Positions 1 through 10,701 of a stretch of DNA of 64,000 nt are shown piece after piece. The notes below the pieces were generated by a model. It ran no database searches. It worked only from the letters and a program-made list of their open reading frames with translations, and was not told the DNA's origin. The DNA is from Candidatus Nitrosopelagicus sp. (lineage in GTDB: Archaea; Thermoproteota; Nitrososphaeria; Nitrososphaerales; Nitrosopumilaceae), in the NCBI GenBank assembly GCA_028345965.1, contig JAOMEP010000002.1, positions 1 to 64,000 of the forward strand, read 5' to 3'. Both the position numbers and the translations under genes were made by a program. The stretch's first letter is position 1. Every line of letters begins with the position of its first letter.

Positions 1-689
1 TTTTTGCGGTAGGTGTAGGTCCAGGTTCACCAAAATATGTCACAGACATAGTAAAAGAAGCAATATCACAATGTGATGTTGTAATTGGTTATGGATATAC
101 AATAAAAACAATTGAAGAATATGTCAAAGGTAAAAAAATACTTGAAGTAACAATGCAGAATCAAGAAGATGCATATCAAGAAATTGCTAAAGAAGATAAC
201 CATATAATATTAGTTCCATTTACAGGTGATGTTAATTTTTCAGAATCTGAAGTGGTTGATAGATTAATTGAGATTTATGATGAAGTTGAAATAATTCCAG
301 GGATCAGCTCAACACAGGTAGCAGCATCACGTGCAAAAGTTCCAACTGATAAATCTAAAGTAATCACTATGCACATTTCAACATCAATTGAAGAGAAAAA
401 ATTAGAATTACAAAAAGCATTGATTGATGGATACAGCGTTATCCTTGTTCCAAGACCATGGCCAAAAGTTCCAGAAAAACATTTCATGCAATCCGAAATT
501 GCAAAATATTTGAAAAAAAATGGATTTGATACATCGAAGATGAAAGTACATGTCTATGAATCAATAACTACAGAAAATGAGACTAGTTTTGAAGGGACAG
601 TTGATCAGTTAGAAGACAAAGAGTTCTCAGACCTCTCCGTAATGGTTTTCAATCAAGCAACACTTGAATCGTATATCAATTTTGAATAG
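1..689 (+). CDS. cbiE: Cobalt-precorrin C5-methyltransferase-like (CbiE family), 5' truncated by window edge
   Basis: Frame open from nt 3 (FAVGVGPGSPKYVTDIVKEAI...VIGYGYTIK), SAM-dependent tetrapyrrole methylase motif GVGPGSP; continues into ORF 153..689. Confidence 0.75.
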   Translation, partial: FAVGVGPGSPKYVTDIVKEAISQCDVVIGYGYTIKTIEEYVKGKKILEVTMQNQEDAYQEIAKEDNHIILVPFTGDVNFSESEVVDRLIEIYDEVEIIPGISSTQVAASRAKVPTDKSKVITMHISTSIEEKKLELQKALIDGYSVILVPRPWPKVPEKHFMQSEIAKYLKKNGFDTSKMKVHVYESITTENETSFEGTVDQLEDKEFSDLSVMVFNQATLESYINFE

Positions 690-691
690 TT

Positions 692-1120
692 ATGGGTAAA
701 AAAGCACCAATGTGGGCTCCATCAAAAAAAGAATTAGAGAAAATATTAGAAGTAGATAATGTACACGAATTATTTTTAGTCGGGCAAGTCTGTATCGAAA
801 GAATGTTAGAGAAAATATTAGAGAAGAAGTTCAATATTCCTATAGAAGCATTAGATGATCCAATGATTATGTGGACACAAAAATATTTGATACTTGAAAA
901 ATCCGGCCTTCTCAAAGGTAATGTAAAGAAAAATGTTCGCTTGATTAACAGTATAAGAAATAGATATGCACATAGATTGAAACCAGATGAAAAAGCGATT
1001 GGAAATAATATTAGAGAATTAGAGTATCTCGGCGTATCACATACAAGTCCAACCACAAAATTTGAAAAGTATAGAGTTTGTGTTATCAGTACTTTTACAG
1101 CATTAGAGAAAATGTTGTAA
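692..1120 (+). CDS. Small helical protein with HEPN-like Rx4H motif (RNRYAH), DUF4145-like
   Basis: ORF 142 aa, motif SIRNRYAHRL typical of HEPN superfamily. Confidence 0.55.
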   Translation: MGKKAPMWAPSKKELEKILEVDNVHELFLVGQVCIERMLEKILEKKFNIPIEALDDPMIMWTQKYLILEKSGLLKGNVKKNVRLINSIRNRYAHRLKPDEKAIGNNIRELEYLGVSHTSPTTKFEKYRVCVISTFTALEKML

Positions 1121-1150
1121 ATTTATTAGAGAAAAAACATATTTCATATT

Positions 1151-1372
1151 ATGAAGCCAGAAAAATGTGCATATTGTGGAGATATGGTAGATATTCCATT
1201 TGAATGCACATACTGCAAAGATCCATTTTGTGATGAACATAGACTCCCAGAAGATCATCGTTGTGTAAAATTAACGGTGATACGAGCAAAAAAGTTTGGG
1301 GAGAGAAAAGTGATTAGAGATGGTGGCCCTGGTTCCAGTAAATTTAAAAAGTTTTTTGGGAAATTTCGTTAG
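1151..1372 (+). CDS. AN1-type zinc finger protein
   Basis: CAYCGDMVDIPFECTYCKDPFCDEHRLPEDHRC matches AN1 Cys/His spacing. Confidence 0.85.
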   Translation: MKPEKCAYCGDMVDIPFECTYCKDPFCDEHRLPEDHRCVKLTVIRAKKFGERKVIRDGGPGSSKFKKFFGKFR

Positions 1373-1373
1373 A

Positions 1374-1688
1374 TCAATAATCTGCTTTAGTAGGATCAAG
1401 TTTTGAACGTCTAGCTTGGAAAAATAATGTAACAGCTAATGCAAGCATGACCAAAATTGACATCCATAATGGTTCAACATGAACATTGTTTTCTTGTGTA
1501 ACAATCATTGCAGGGAAAACAACATAGATTACAGATAAAATTATCATTGCAACTCCTTGTGTAGATAATTTTTTCCATGATGAAAGTTTGATTCCTCTAC
1601 TAATTAGTTCAATTACACCAAGAGCTATGAAAGGATAAATCGTAAAAGCTAAAAAATCAATTATATCAACTGAACCGGGATGAGACAT
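1374..1688 (-). CDS. Hypothetical membrane protein
   Basis: ORF 104 aa with three hydrophobic segments. Confidence 0.5.
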   Translation of the reverse strand: MSHPGSVDIIDFLAFTIYPFIALGVIELISRGIKLSSWKKLSTQGVAMIILSVIYVVFPAMIVTQENNVHVEPLWMSILVMLALAVTLFFQARRSKLDPTKADY

Positions 1689-1689
1689 G

Positions 1690-2247
1690 TTATTCTTCTA
1701 TTCTAATTTTTAATGCAATTCCATTTGAAATTAAAGCTTGCGCATTTTCGTTAGGAATTGTTGCTATATCTTCAGGTTTGAATGGGCCATATTTTTCTAA
1801 ATCAACTCCAACTATTTCATCAAATTCTTTCACAAATCTTACAGTTACAGGTTTTATTTTGTGTTTTGTGGAAGTAGTTTCTAAAAATTTTGATTTTCCA
1901 TTAATTATTCCAGAAATTATCATATCTTTACGCTCATTCATTTCATCGTTTGAATCAATAACAAATCTTTCTTCATCGCTTAGAATACTATAAGATGTTG
2001 TTGGAAATTTTGAGATTTTTTCAAGTCTTTTATTTATTAAAAGTTCAGTAAGATTTGTAGCAGTAGAAATAATCTCATTTTTTGTTTTCTTTTCAATTCC
2101 ATCATATTCTTCATTTTTTAATTTTCCAATAAAGTTTGATAAATTTCTGAAAAAATCTGTGCTAAGCTCCTGTATATCATCGGTTTGATATTCTTGCATG
2201 ACAATTACATGAAGATTTTTTAGATCTAGTGATTCGAGAGTTGACAT
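1690..2247 (-). CDS. Archaeal GINS complex subunit (Gins51/15-like)
   Basis: Helical N-terminal part plus C-terminal VRFVKEFDEIVGVDLEKYGPFKPEDIATIPNENAQALISNGIA, typical GINS B-domain. Confidence 0.75.
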   Translation of the reverse strand: MSTLESLDLKNLHVIVMQEYQTDDIQELSTDFFRNLSNFIGKLKNEEYDGIEKKTKNEIISTATNLTELLINKRLEKISKFPTTSYSILSDEERFVIDSNDEMNERKDMIISGIINGKSKFLETTSTKHKIKPVTVRFVKEFDEIVGVDLEKYGPFKPEDIATIPNENAQALISNGIALKIRIEE

Positions 2248-2305
2248 TTTAATACAAAGTTAATCTTAAATGGTACGTTTAATTCTTTTAGCTTGAAGTA
2301 GAAAA

Positions 2306-3766
2306 TTGCCGTACAAAGTAATAGGTGGTAAAGCCACACAAGTAAAATATTCATCTGACGAGGTATTCTCTAGAATAAAACATGAGGATATTAAGTTCAT
2401 AGATCTTCAATTTACCGGTTTAACAGGCAGATTTCATCATACTACGATCTCAGCAAATACATTTACTCCTGAACAAATGGAGGATGGACTACCAAAATTA
2501 GATGGTTCATCAATTGTAGGATTTACCGACATTGCAGATTCTGATTTAATATTAAAACCAGACCCAAGTACATTTGCAATAATTCCATGGGTTACAGAAA
2601 AAAAGACAGCTAGATTACTATGTGATGTATACTGGGGTGGAGGTAGAGGACGTCTTGAAAGCGATCCTCGAGGAATTTGCCAAAAAGCGGAAAAATATGT
2701 TAAGACACAAGGATTTGATTTTAGTAATTGGGGACCTGAAGTAGAATTTTTTGTATTTGATAAGGTACACTGGGATGTTTTAACACCATACAAAGGTCAA
2801 TCATATTCAATCGAATCATCTGAATCACCATGGAGTCAAGAAGGAACTGGATACCCTATGGGATTACAAGAAGGATATTACCCAAGCACACCGTCAGATA
2901 CTCTTGCAGAATTTAGAAATGAATGCGTAGATGTTTTGAATGACAATTTCGGCATTTTATGTGATAATCATCATCACGAAGTTGCAACAGCAGGACAATG
3001 TGAAATTGATATAAAATATGATTTAATGACTAATTCTGCTGATGGTGCACAATCGTACAAATATGTTGTAAGAAATGTTGCACAACAGTTTGGCAAAGTT
3101 GCAACAATGATGCCAAAACCAATATCAATGGATGCAGGTTCTGGAATGCACACAAATGTCAGTTTATGGAAAAAAGATGAAAATACATTTTATGACAAAG
3201 ATGAAGAATTAGAATTAAGTCAAACTGGACGTTATTTCTGCGGGGGAGTAATGGAACATGCAAAAGCACTAACTGCAATTACAAATCCTACAACAAACTC
3301 ATACCACAGATTAGTTCCAGGTTATGAAGCACCGGTTTACATTGCATGGAGTTCAAGTAATCGTTCTGCAACAATTAGAATTCCTGGTCATTTTAAGGGA
3401 GAAAAATATGCATATATGAAAAGAATGGAGTATCGTGTACCGGATCCAGCATCTAATCCATATCTTGTATTTTCAGCTGTGTTAGCTGCAGGACTAGACG
3501 GAATTAAAAAGAAAACAGAACCGGGTGATCCTGTAAAAGAAGATATTTACAAAATGACAAAATCAGAAAGGAAGAAACATGGAATTGACACGTTACCTGC
3601 AAACCTTGGAAGAGCTTTGGACGAATTAGAAAGTGATAGAAAATTTCTAACCCCAATTTTCTCAAATGAAGTTTTAGATAAAATTATTGAATTAGAAAGA
3701 AGAGATCACAGAGAAATTGCAATTAGACCACACCCACATGAGTTTTATCTTTACTTTGATGTTTAA
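2306..3766 (+). CDS. glnA: Glutamine synthetase
   Basis: 486 aa, TTG start; DGSSI, GSGMHTN and NPTTNSYHRLVPGYEAP motifs. Confidence 0.95.
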   Translation: MPYKVIGGKATQVKYSSDEVFSRIKHEDIKFIDLQFTGLTGRFHHTTISANTFTPEQMEDGLPKLDGSSIVGFTDIADSDLILKPDPSTFAIIPWVTEKKTARLLCDVYWGGGRGRLESDPRGICQKAEKYVKTQGFDFSNWGPEVEFFVFDKVHWDVLTPYKGQSYSIESSESPWSQEGTGYPMGLQEGYYPSTPSDTLAEFRNECVDVLNDNFGILCDNHHHEVATAGQCEIDIKYDLMTNSADGAQSYKYVVRNVAQQFGKVATMMPKPISMDAGSGMHTNVSLWKKDENTFYDKDEELELSQTGRYFCGGVMEHAKALTAITNPTTNSYHRLVPGYEAPVYIAWSSSNRSATIRIPGHFKGEKYAYMKRMEYRVPDPASNPYLVFSAVLAAGLDGIKKKTEPGDPVKEDIYKMTKSERKKHGIDTLPANLGRALDELESDRKFLTPIFSNEVLDKIIELERRDHREIAIRPHPHEFYLYFDV

Positions 3767-3767
3767 G

Positions 3768-4157
3768 TTAGTTAGTTAACGGATGATTAGTTGATTCATA
3801 AATTAGAATTAATGAGATAAACATCATTCCTAATCCAGCACAAACCATTATTTTTGTAAGTTTTTGATTTTTAATTCCTAGAAAAATAACTATTCCCCCT
3901 GCAAGACCTAAAAAGATTGAAAGCATTCCAAATATCACATCTTCAATTTCTATTTCCAAAGTTAATGGAGTGAATATTCCAGATAGCAAAGCAACTGCAG
4001 ATATAATGTAAGCATACTTCGTTCCTGACAGAAGAGTTGTTCTTAGATCAAAAGATGTTTTTTCTGATGGACTATTTTGTTCTTGTAGTTCTGCTTTTTC
4101 ATCATTTTGAATAGAATCATCCTGTGAGTTATCAGAAAATCTTCTATGTTTTGCCAT
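3768..4157 (-). CDS. Hypothetical membrane protein
   Basis: ORF 129 aa, charged N-terminus then three hydrophobic segments. Confidence 0.5.
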   Translation of the reverse strand: MAKHRRFSDNSQDDSIQNDEKAELQEQNSPSEKTSFDLRTTLLSGTKYAYIISAVALLSGIFTPLTLEIEIEDVIFGMLSIFLGLAGGIVIFLGIKNQKLTKIMVCAGLGMMFISLILIYESTNHPLTN

Positions 4158-4200
4158 GATAATTTAGACTGAAATTGTGTTGATTAAAATTTTTGCTAAT

Positions 4201-5895
4201 CTACATTCCCATTCCAGGTGGCATTCCCATGCCTCCCATACCTGGCATTCCACCCATTCCACCCATGTCAGGCATTCCACCTTCTGCTCCTGGTGGAGGT
4301 CCTGCAGATTTTGCAGTTGCGATGACATCATCAATTCTTAGAATCATACATGCTGCTTCTGTTGCGGCTGAAACAATTTGGTGTTTAACTGCTAATGGTT
4401 CAATAATATCAGTTGATTTCAAATTTCCAACTTTGCCTTTCATAACGTCAATTCCTGTCCATTTTTCACCTTTGATTTGTTTTGCACGTAAATGAGTAAG
4501 TGTGTCAATTGGATCCATACCTGCGTTTTCAGATAATGCTAAAGGAATTGATTCTAATGCTTCTGCAAATTTTTCTGCTGCTAATTGTTCACGACCTTGA
4601 AGTGATTTTGCCCAGCTTCTGATTTTTGTTGCTGCAAATGTTTCTGGTGCACCACCGCCTGCTACTATAGATGGTAATTCCATTACATCTCTTACAACCA
4701 TTAATGAATCATGGACTGAACGTTCTACTTCATCAACAACTCTTTGTGAACCAGCACGAAGTAGTAATGTAACAGATTTTGGATGTTTACATCCTTCAAC
4801 AAAGACCCATTTGTCTTCTTCAACTTTCTTTTCTTGAATTGATGATGCAGAACCTAAATCTCTTTCAAATAAATCATCCAAGTTAGTTACAATTCTTGCA
4901 CCTGTTGCTTTTGCAAGTTTTGATAAATCACTTTCTTTTACACGTCTTACTGCTAAGATACCTGCTTTTGACAAATAGTGTTGAGCCATATCATCAATTC
5001 CTTTTTGACATAAGACTACATTTGCACCAGAACCAATAACTTTGTCAACCATTGTTTTGAGCATTTTGTTTTCTTCATCTAAGAATGCTTTCATTTGTTG
5101 TGGATTTGAAATGTTAATTTTTGCATCAGTTTCAGTTTTGTTAATCTCTAATGCTGCGTTTAAGAGTGCAATTTTTCCTTCTGTAATTTTCTTTGGCATG
5201 CCAGAGTGAACAATTTCTTTATCCAAAACAATTCCTTGGATAATTTTAGAATCTTTGATAGAACCGCCGGCTTTCTTTTCTACTTTAATATCATCAATGT
5301 CAACGGTATATTTTTCACCGTTCTTTTCTGCAACAGCTTTTACTGCTTTGACAATCATATCTCCTAGTTGTTCAGAATCTTTTCTAACTAGTTTTGTTTG
5401 CATAGATGTTTTTGCAATTTTTAATAAAATTCCATTATCAGTTGGTTCAACCTTATCTGCAATTTGATCTAGGAACTCTTTTGCTTTTCTTCCTGCCTTT
5501 CTGTATCCATCAACAATAATTGTTGGATGAACATCTTGTAAAACAAGTTCTTCAGCGTGTTCTAATAATGCGCCAGCCAATACAACTGCAGATGTAGTTC
5601 CATCACCTACTTCATTATCAGTAGTTTTTGAAATCTCAACTAGCATTTTTGCTGCTGGATGTTGCACATCAATTTCTTTTAGAATTGTTGCACCGTCATT
5701 TGTAATTGTAACATCGCCTAAAGAGTCTACAAGCATTTTGTCCATTCCTTTTGGACCTAAACTAGTATGAACAATTTCGGCTATAATTTTGGCAGCTGCA
5801 ATATTGTTTTTTTGGGCTTCTCTTCCCTTTACCTGACTTGCGTCATCCTTGAGAACTACAACCGGCATGTTGCCTTTTGGAGTTTGTGCTGCCAT
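4201..5895 (-). CDS. Thermosome subunit (group II chaperonin)
   Basis: 564 aa; [39 protein letters not shown], Gly/Met-rich C-terminal tail. Confidence 0.97.
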   Translation of the reverse strand: MAAQTPKGNMPVVVLKDDASQVKGREAQKNNIAAAKIIAEIVHTSLGPKGMDKMLVDSLGDVTITNDGATILKEIDVQHPAAKMLVEISKTTDNEVGDGTTSAVVLAGALLEHAEELVLQDVHPTIIVDGYRKAGRKAKEFLDQIADKVEPTDNGILLKIAKTSMQTKLVRKDSEQLGDMIVKAVKAVAEKNGEKYTVDIDDIKVEKKAGGSIKDSKIIQGIVLDKEIVHSGMPKKITEGKIALLNAALEINKTETDAKINISNPQQMKAFLDEENKMLKTMVDKVIGSGANVVLCQKGIDDMAQHYLSKAGILAVRRVKESDLSKLAKATGARIVTNLDDLFERDLGSASSIQEKKVEEDKWVFVEGCKHPKSVTLLLRAGSQRVVDEVERSVHDSLMVVRDVMELPSIVAGGGAPETFAATKIRSWAKSLQGREQLAAEKFAEALESIPLALSENAGMDPIDTLTHLRAKQIKGEKWTGIDVMKGKVGNLKSTDIIEPLAVKHQIVSAATEAACMILRIDDVIATAKSAGPPPGAEGGMPDMGGMGGMPGMGGMGMPPGMGM

Positions 5896-5999
5896 AGATC
5901 AAAACGTCAATTTTCAAAATATATAGCTAGCTTCTTGTTTTTCTAGAAAATTAGAAGAAAGATCGCTGTTCTTAAATTAGGAAAATCAAGTTCAAAATC

Positions 6000-7319
6000 A
6001 TGGCTGATTCAAACAAAGATTCGTATGACAAGATTTTCACCAGTCTTGAAAAACACCATGAATGGTTTGAAAACTCTATTCCACTAATTGCTAGTGAGAA
6101 CATTCCTAGTCCAGCTGTCAGAGAGGCAGTAATGTCAGATTTTGGTAATAGATATGCCGAAGGTTGGCCAGGTGAGCGAGTCTATGCAGGATGTACCTAC
6201 ATCGATGAGGTTGAAATTCAATGTATGGAGTTGGCACAAAAATTATTCGATGCAGAGTTTGCAGATGTAAGAAGTGTTTCTGGTGTAGTGGCAAACTTGG
6301 CAATTTATTCTGCTTATTCAAATCCAGGTGATGTTATGATTGCATCATCAATTCCTGCAGGAGGTCACATTTCTCATGGTAAAAAAGAACATTCAGGAAC
6401 TGCAGGATTAGTACACGGATTAGATATCGAGTTCTTTGCATTTGATCCTGAAGAAATGACATTAGATGTTGATAAAACAAAAGCTAAAGTTGAAGATTTG
6501 AAATCACAAGGGAAATTGCCAAAGATTGCAATGTTTGGTGGTTCAGTATTTTTATTTCCACACCCAGTAAAAGAATTAGCTGAATTTCTAAAGGGTCATG
6601 GCATGCATATCAATTATGATGCAGCACACGTTGCAGGATTAATTGCAGGTGGAAAATTCCAAGACCCACTTAGAGAAGGAACAGATACAATGACAATGAG
6701 TACTCACAAAACTTTGTTCGGACCACAAGGAGGATTAGTTTTAGGATCTGAAGAGCATGCAGAACCAATCAAAAAAGCAATGTTCCCAGGATTAACAAGC
6801 AGTCATCATATTCATCACATGGGTGCAAAGGCAGTTGCATTTGCCGAAGCTTTAGAGTTTGGAAAAGATTATGCAGAACAAACAATCAAGAATGCAAAAG
6901 CATTAGCTTCAGAATTAAACAATGTAGGATTCAAAGTGTTAGGTGAAAAGAGAGGTTACACCGAATCACACCAAACAGTTGTGAATGTTTTAGATTATGG
7001 TGATGGTGGAACAATTGAAGCTGATTTAGAAAAAGCAAACATAATTGTTAATCGTCAACTAATTCCTGGAGATTTGAAAGCAGGTCGTCACTATATGCAT
7101 CCAGGTGGAATTCGTTTGGGAACATCTGAGATTACTCGTCTAGGTATGAAAGAATCTGAGATGAAAGAAATTGCATCTTTGTTGAAACAAGTTGTTGTTG
7201 ATAAGAAAGATGCAGGAGAAATTGCATCATATGTTAAAGAGTTCAAGACCGATTTCAAAAAGACACAATACTGTTTTGATAACAAACTTGGAGCCTACGA
7301 ATACGTAAAATTACGTTAA
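6000..7319 (+). CDS. glyA: Serine hydroxymethyltransferase
   Basis: 439 aa; ENIPSPAVREAV...NRYAEGWPGERVYAGC; PLP lysine region TMSTHKTLFGPQGG. Confidence 0.95.
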   Translation: MADSNKDSYDKIFTSLEKHHEWFENSIPLIASENIPSPAVREAVMSDFGNRYAEGWPGERVYAGCTYIDEVEIQCMELAQKLFDAEFADVRSVSGVVANLAIYSAYSNPGDVMIASSIPAGGHISHGKKEHSGTAGLVHGLDIEFFAFDPEEMTLDVDKTKAKVEDLKSQGKLPKIAMFGGSVFLFPHPVKELAEFLKGHGMHINYDAAHVAGLIAGGKFQDPLREGTDTMTMSTHKTLFGPQGGLVLGSEEHAEPIKKAMFPGLTSSHHIHHMGAKAVAFAEALEFGKDYAEQTIKNAKALASELNNVGFKVLGEKRGYTESHQTVVNVLDYGDGGTIEADLEKANIIVNRQLIPGDLKAGRHYMHPGGIRLGTSEITRLGMKESEMKEIASLLKQVVVDKKDAGEIASYVKEFKTDFKKTQYCFDNKLGAYEYVKLR

Positions 7320-10300
7320 TTTACAAAATCAGTTAGTAGTTGTTGTGAACCATCACCTTTTCCAAAGAGTAGTTCAATTTCATCAGACAAAGTCATGATT
7401 CTTCCTTTCAGATATGGATCCACATCATATTTTGTGACTAGTTTCTTTGCTAATGGCAAATATTTTTCAATTGAAGGTCGAGTAATTGTTTGTAATAGTT
7501 TGTGGCCACAAGTACATTTTTGAAGTAACGGCATTCGTCTATATTTTGCACCACATGCAGTACAACGGAATTTTTGTTTTGCATATGCGCGAATGTTTCC
7601 CATAATATCAGGAATTAGATGTGTTTGTATTAGATATGAAACAATGTCTCTTGTTTCAACTGCATTAATGATATCTGCATTTCTAATTTGCAAATCAAGC
7701 TTGTCAACCATTGATTCGAGTGTCGAGTATGCACTTCGTGATTTTGAAGTAGTTAGTGTTGTTGTATTATGAGTAAAGAAATGATCATAGAAGATATTTT
7801 CATCACCTGTATCTTTTCGCATAGCTAGAGTTTCAATATTTTTGATGTCACCTGATTTCTCATTATTTAATGATGATTCATAAAATTCGAGTGGAAATTC
7901 TTTTGCAACCTCAAAGTTGTGTGCCTGAGTTTGCGCCTCATGTGGCAAAACTATTGGTTGAATTAGTAATGGTGCATCCATTAGTCCACCAATTTTATCA
8001 GACAAGAACTGCCTTGAAAAGTTCAATAATGCATCTAGTAATAGCATGACAGAATCTGCATCACCATCTGCGTCTCTTCTTTTTGCAGAATGCCAAATTG
8101 GACTAGCAAAACAAACATGGGTTTTCGTATAACCAATTAACCTTCCTGTAATTCCTACGGAGGTATGTGGTGCAAGGCCAATAACTAAATGACCTAACAA
8201 ATCCTGTGTATCTTTTAGATTGTAAAATGGTTGTTTGCCAAAAAATTTCTGCAGTTCAAAATCAACATACTTTGAAACATTAACAAGATATTCAGCACTT
8301 TCAAGAGGAATAATTACATCTTGCATCTTTAATTCAATTAATTGTTCATCATTTGTGATTGGATTTCCATCAATATCATTTTCATATCCAAGTTTTGTGA
8401 TTTGCTCGACTGTTGTTCCTATCCAAGAGAGTTTGAAGTGTGTCAAAGGTGAATTTGTAGCATCAAATCGGACAGTGCCGTCTTTGAAGGCAGACAAACC
8501 AAACTTTTGTCTAATTAGTCCTTTTTCAAGAGGTTCTGGGATTTTTTCTTGATTGATTAATTTATCAACACCTTTGAATGGTGCTTTTGCGCGTATCCCA
8601 AGTTTTTCTTGCGCTGCCATCAAATTTTGTTTTAGCGGGAATTGTTTGTAAGAAAATCCATTTGCATCTCTTTTACATTTTTCACAGTGTGGTGTTTCTA
8701 ATTCATCTTTACAAATTCTGCAAATGTAAAATTTTGTAGTTTTATTTCCACATTTTGAACAAACAATCCCAATTGATGGAATATTACAATTTGTACAACG
8801 ACGATTATTCAGATTTGTGAAAAATGATTCTGATGCAACAGCAGCTTTCAAAATATCTCTAGTAATGCCACCTTTTTCTGCAACAGGAAATAGTACATGA
8901 ACTGGCGGTTTCATTAGACGTGGTGCAGCCTTTTCAGGTCTTCCAATTCTAACACCAATTGACTTTGAAAATTTATTCTTTATTTCAATTCCAGTGGTTT
9001 CTGTTAACAGTTCTAAAACAGATTTGGTAGTATCAAAATTCAAGGTAGCACCAAAAATAAGGTGATTTAAGATTTGAACATCTATTCCAGAAATAATGAT
9101 CTTATCATCTGCAACTTTATGTGGGATTCCTAAATTTTCAAGAATTTGTTTTGTCGAAATTTCATAATGAATTTCATTTTCTGATTTTAAGATTGGATTT
9201 GAAATTTTCTCAAGCTCTTTTGTTGTGATAAAATCCCAATAGTAGAGAAATTTTGGATGTAATGGAATTTTCAGTTCTTTTGAAAGTAAAATGGCATCAA
9301 CAAATGTTGGAGTCTTTGTTAGAAATTCGAGTCTTTCGTCATGTTTGGAAAGTTTTGCTTTAAGATGTTCAGTCCAAACCTCTTCTACCATTGGAGTTGG
9401 AATTAATTCTGCATTATTTTCCAAAAAGTCACCAAATGTTATTAGAATATCACCTAGATGCAGAATCTTTTCAATGTCGTTTTTAATCTGAATTCCGTGT
9501 TCTGTATCTTGAATTTTGACTACATCGCCTCCTTTTAGTCTGACAATAGGCGTCTCAAGTGAGTCAACAAAGGCCACAGTTGCTCCTTTGCTTGGTTTGT
9601 CAAGTTTGATTTGTGTTCCTACCGCAATAGTATGATCTAAGATTTCAGCAATCACTGGATGTAACCCAACGCTAGCAAAACCTGTATTGCATGCACGTCC
9701 ATATCTGAGTCGAAAACCTCCAATCTTATTTGGCATTGATAGCACGGAACGCCCAGTAATGACTTCTCTCATACGTTTTTCAGATGCATCATCACCAGAT
9801 TCACCTTTTTGAACAGCACCCTGGACGTCGTTTAGCCACTCCCAACCTTCCAAGTTATACTTTTCAATTCGCTTTAGGAGTTTTTTTGATCTTCCAATTA
9901 ATCCATCATTTAGTACACGTAATGCACCACCTCTTACTCGGTCTGTTTTAATTCGAGTCATGTTACGATGATTAACTACTTCATCGGGGTCTGTTCCTTC
10001 TCCTTCAAGTTCAACAGGTAAGTTTGAAATTACGGTTTTGATGTCATCATCAGATACATGAAATTGAAAACTTTGTTTTGCTTCACTTTCATAGATTCTT
10101 AACTCTTCGACAAATCTTCCAGTCTCATCATCAAAACAATCCGCTTGATATTTTTCGAGTCCAACTGCACGTCTCACATGATCAGCAATTAACATTGTAA
10201 CAGCAGATTCAGTTCCTCCTGCAGATCTCATTGGTCCTGCAATGGATACAGAAAGATACTGAGAGCCATCTTTGTTATTTTTAATTTTAATTTCACTAAT

Positions 10301-10693
10301 TCCTTGTAGGGGGGCAATTGTCACACCTTCTGTTACAATAGCTAATCCAACCCTGACTGCATGATCTAATCTATCTTCTAAACTTGCATCTGGAGATTGG
10401 TACTTTCCTAATGCAATTTCCTTTGACATTATCAAAGCAGCATTTTCTTTTCCGGTTTTATCTAATAATTCGCGAAGGGGCGTAGAAATGTCAATATCAT
10501 GCATTTTAGCTACTCGTTCCGCCAAATCAAATGCGATTTTCGGCTCTATTATTCCAGAAGAGTCTAAAAGCGTTGATTTTGCAACTGCTGCGGTCTCAAA
10601 TTCCTTGTAGACCTGTTGTGATAGTTCTTCATAGTAGTCAGAGTAATTTTGAGGAACCTTGATTTCTTTAAGATAATTTGCGGTAGTAGACAT
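7316..10693 (-). CDS. polC: DNA polymerase D (family D) large subunit DP2
   Basis: 1125 aa; AGPMRSAGGTESAV, RRDADGDADSVMLLLDALLNFSRQFL, C-terminal zinc motifs; no intein apparent. Confidence 0.95.
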   Translation of the reverse strand: MSTTANYLKEIKVPQNYSDYYEELSQQVYKEFETAAVAKSTLLDSSGIIEPKIAFDLAERVAKMHDIDISTPLRELLDKTGKENAALIMSKEIALGKYQSPDASLEDRLDHAVRVGLAIVTEGVTIAPLQGISEIKIKNNKDGSQYLSVSIAGPMRSAGGTESAVTMLIADHVRRAVGLEKYQADCFDDETGRFVEELRIYESEAKQSFQFHVSDDDIKTVISNLPVELEGEGTDPDEVVNHRNMTRIKTDRVRGGALRVLNDGLIGRSKKLLKRIEKYNLEGWEWLNDVQGAVQKGESGDDASEKRMREVITGRSVLSMPNKIGGFRLRYGRACNTGFASVGLHPVIAEILDHTIAVGTQIKLDKPSKGATVAFVDSLETPIVRLKGGDVVKIQDTEHGIQIKNDIEKILHLGDILITFGDFLENNAELIPTPMVEEVWTEHLKAKLSKHDERLEFLTKTPTFVDAILLSKELKIPLHPKFLYYWDFITTKELEKISNPILKSENEIHYEISTKQILENLGIPHKVADDKIIISGIDVQILNHLIFGATLNFDTTKSVLELLTETTGIEIKNKFSKSIGVRIGRPEKAAPRLMKPPVHVLFPVAEKGGITRDILKAAVASESFFTNLNNRRCTNCNIPSIGIVCSKCGNKTTKFYICRICKDELETPHCEKCKRDANGFSYKQFPLKQNLMAAQEKLGIRAKAPFKGVDKLINQEKIPEPLEKGLIRQKFGLSAFKDGTVRFDATNSPLTHFKLSWIGTTVEQITKLGYENDIDGNPITNDEQLIELKMQDVIIPLESAEYLVNVSKYVDFELQKFFGKQPFYNLKDTQDLLGHLVIGLAPHTSVGITGRLIGYTKTHVCFASPIWHSAKRRDADGDADSVMLLLDALLNFSRQFLSDKIGGLMDAPLLIQPIVLPHEAQTQAHNFEVAKEFPLEFYESSLNNEKSGDIKNIETLAMRKDTGDENIFYDHFFTHNTTTLTTSKSRSAYSTLESMVDKLDLQIRNADIINAVETRDIVSYLIQTHLIPDIMGNIRAYAKQKFRCTACGAKYRRMPLLQKCTCGHKLLQTITRPSIEKYLPLAKKLVTKYDVDPYLKGRIMTLSDEIELLFGKGDGSQQLLTDFVN

Positions 10694-10701
10694 GTAGAAG
10701 G

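Noticed and set aside
692-1372. Toxin-antitoxin module (HEPN + AN1 finger)
   Set aside because: AN1 fingers are not known antitoxins for HEPN proteins; adjacency alone is insufficient
2437-2793. Antisense ORF inside glnA, and similar antisense ORFs within tcp, polC, thrB and antiporter genes
   Set aside because: Overlap well-supported genes on the opposite strand and lack motifs
7316-10693. Intein in DP2
   Set aside because: Length 1125 aa and continuous conserved motifs with no Hint or endonuclease blocks
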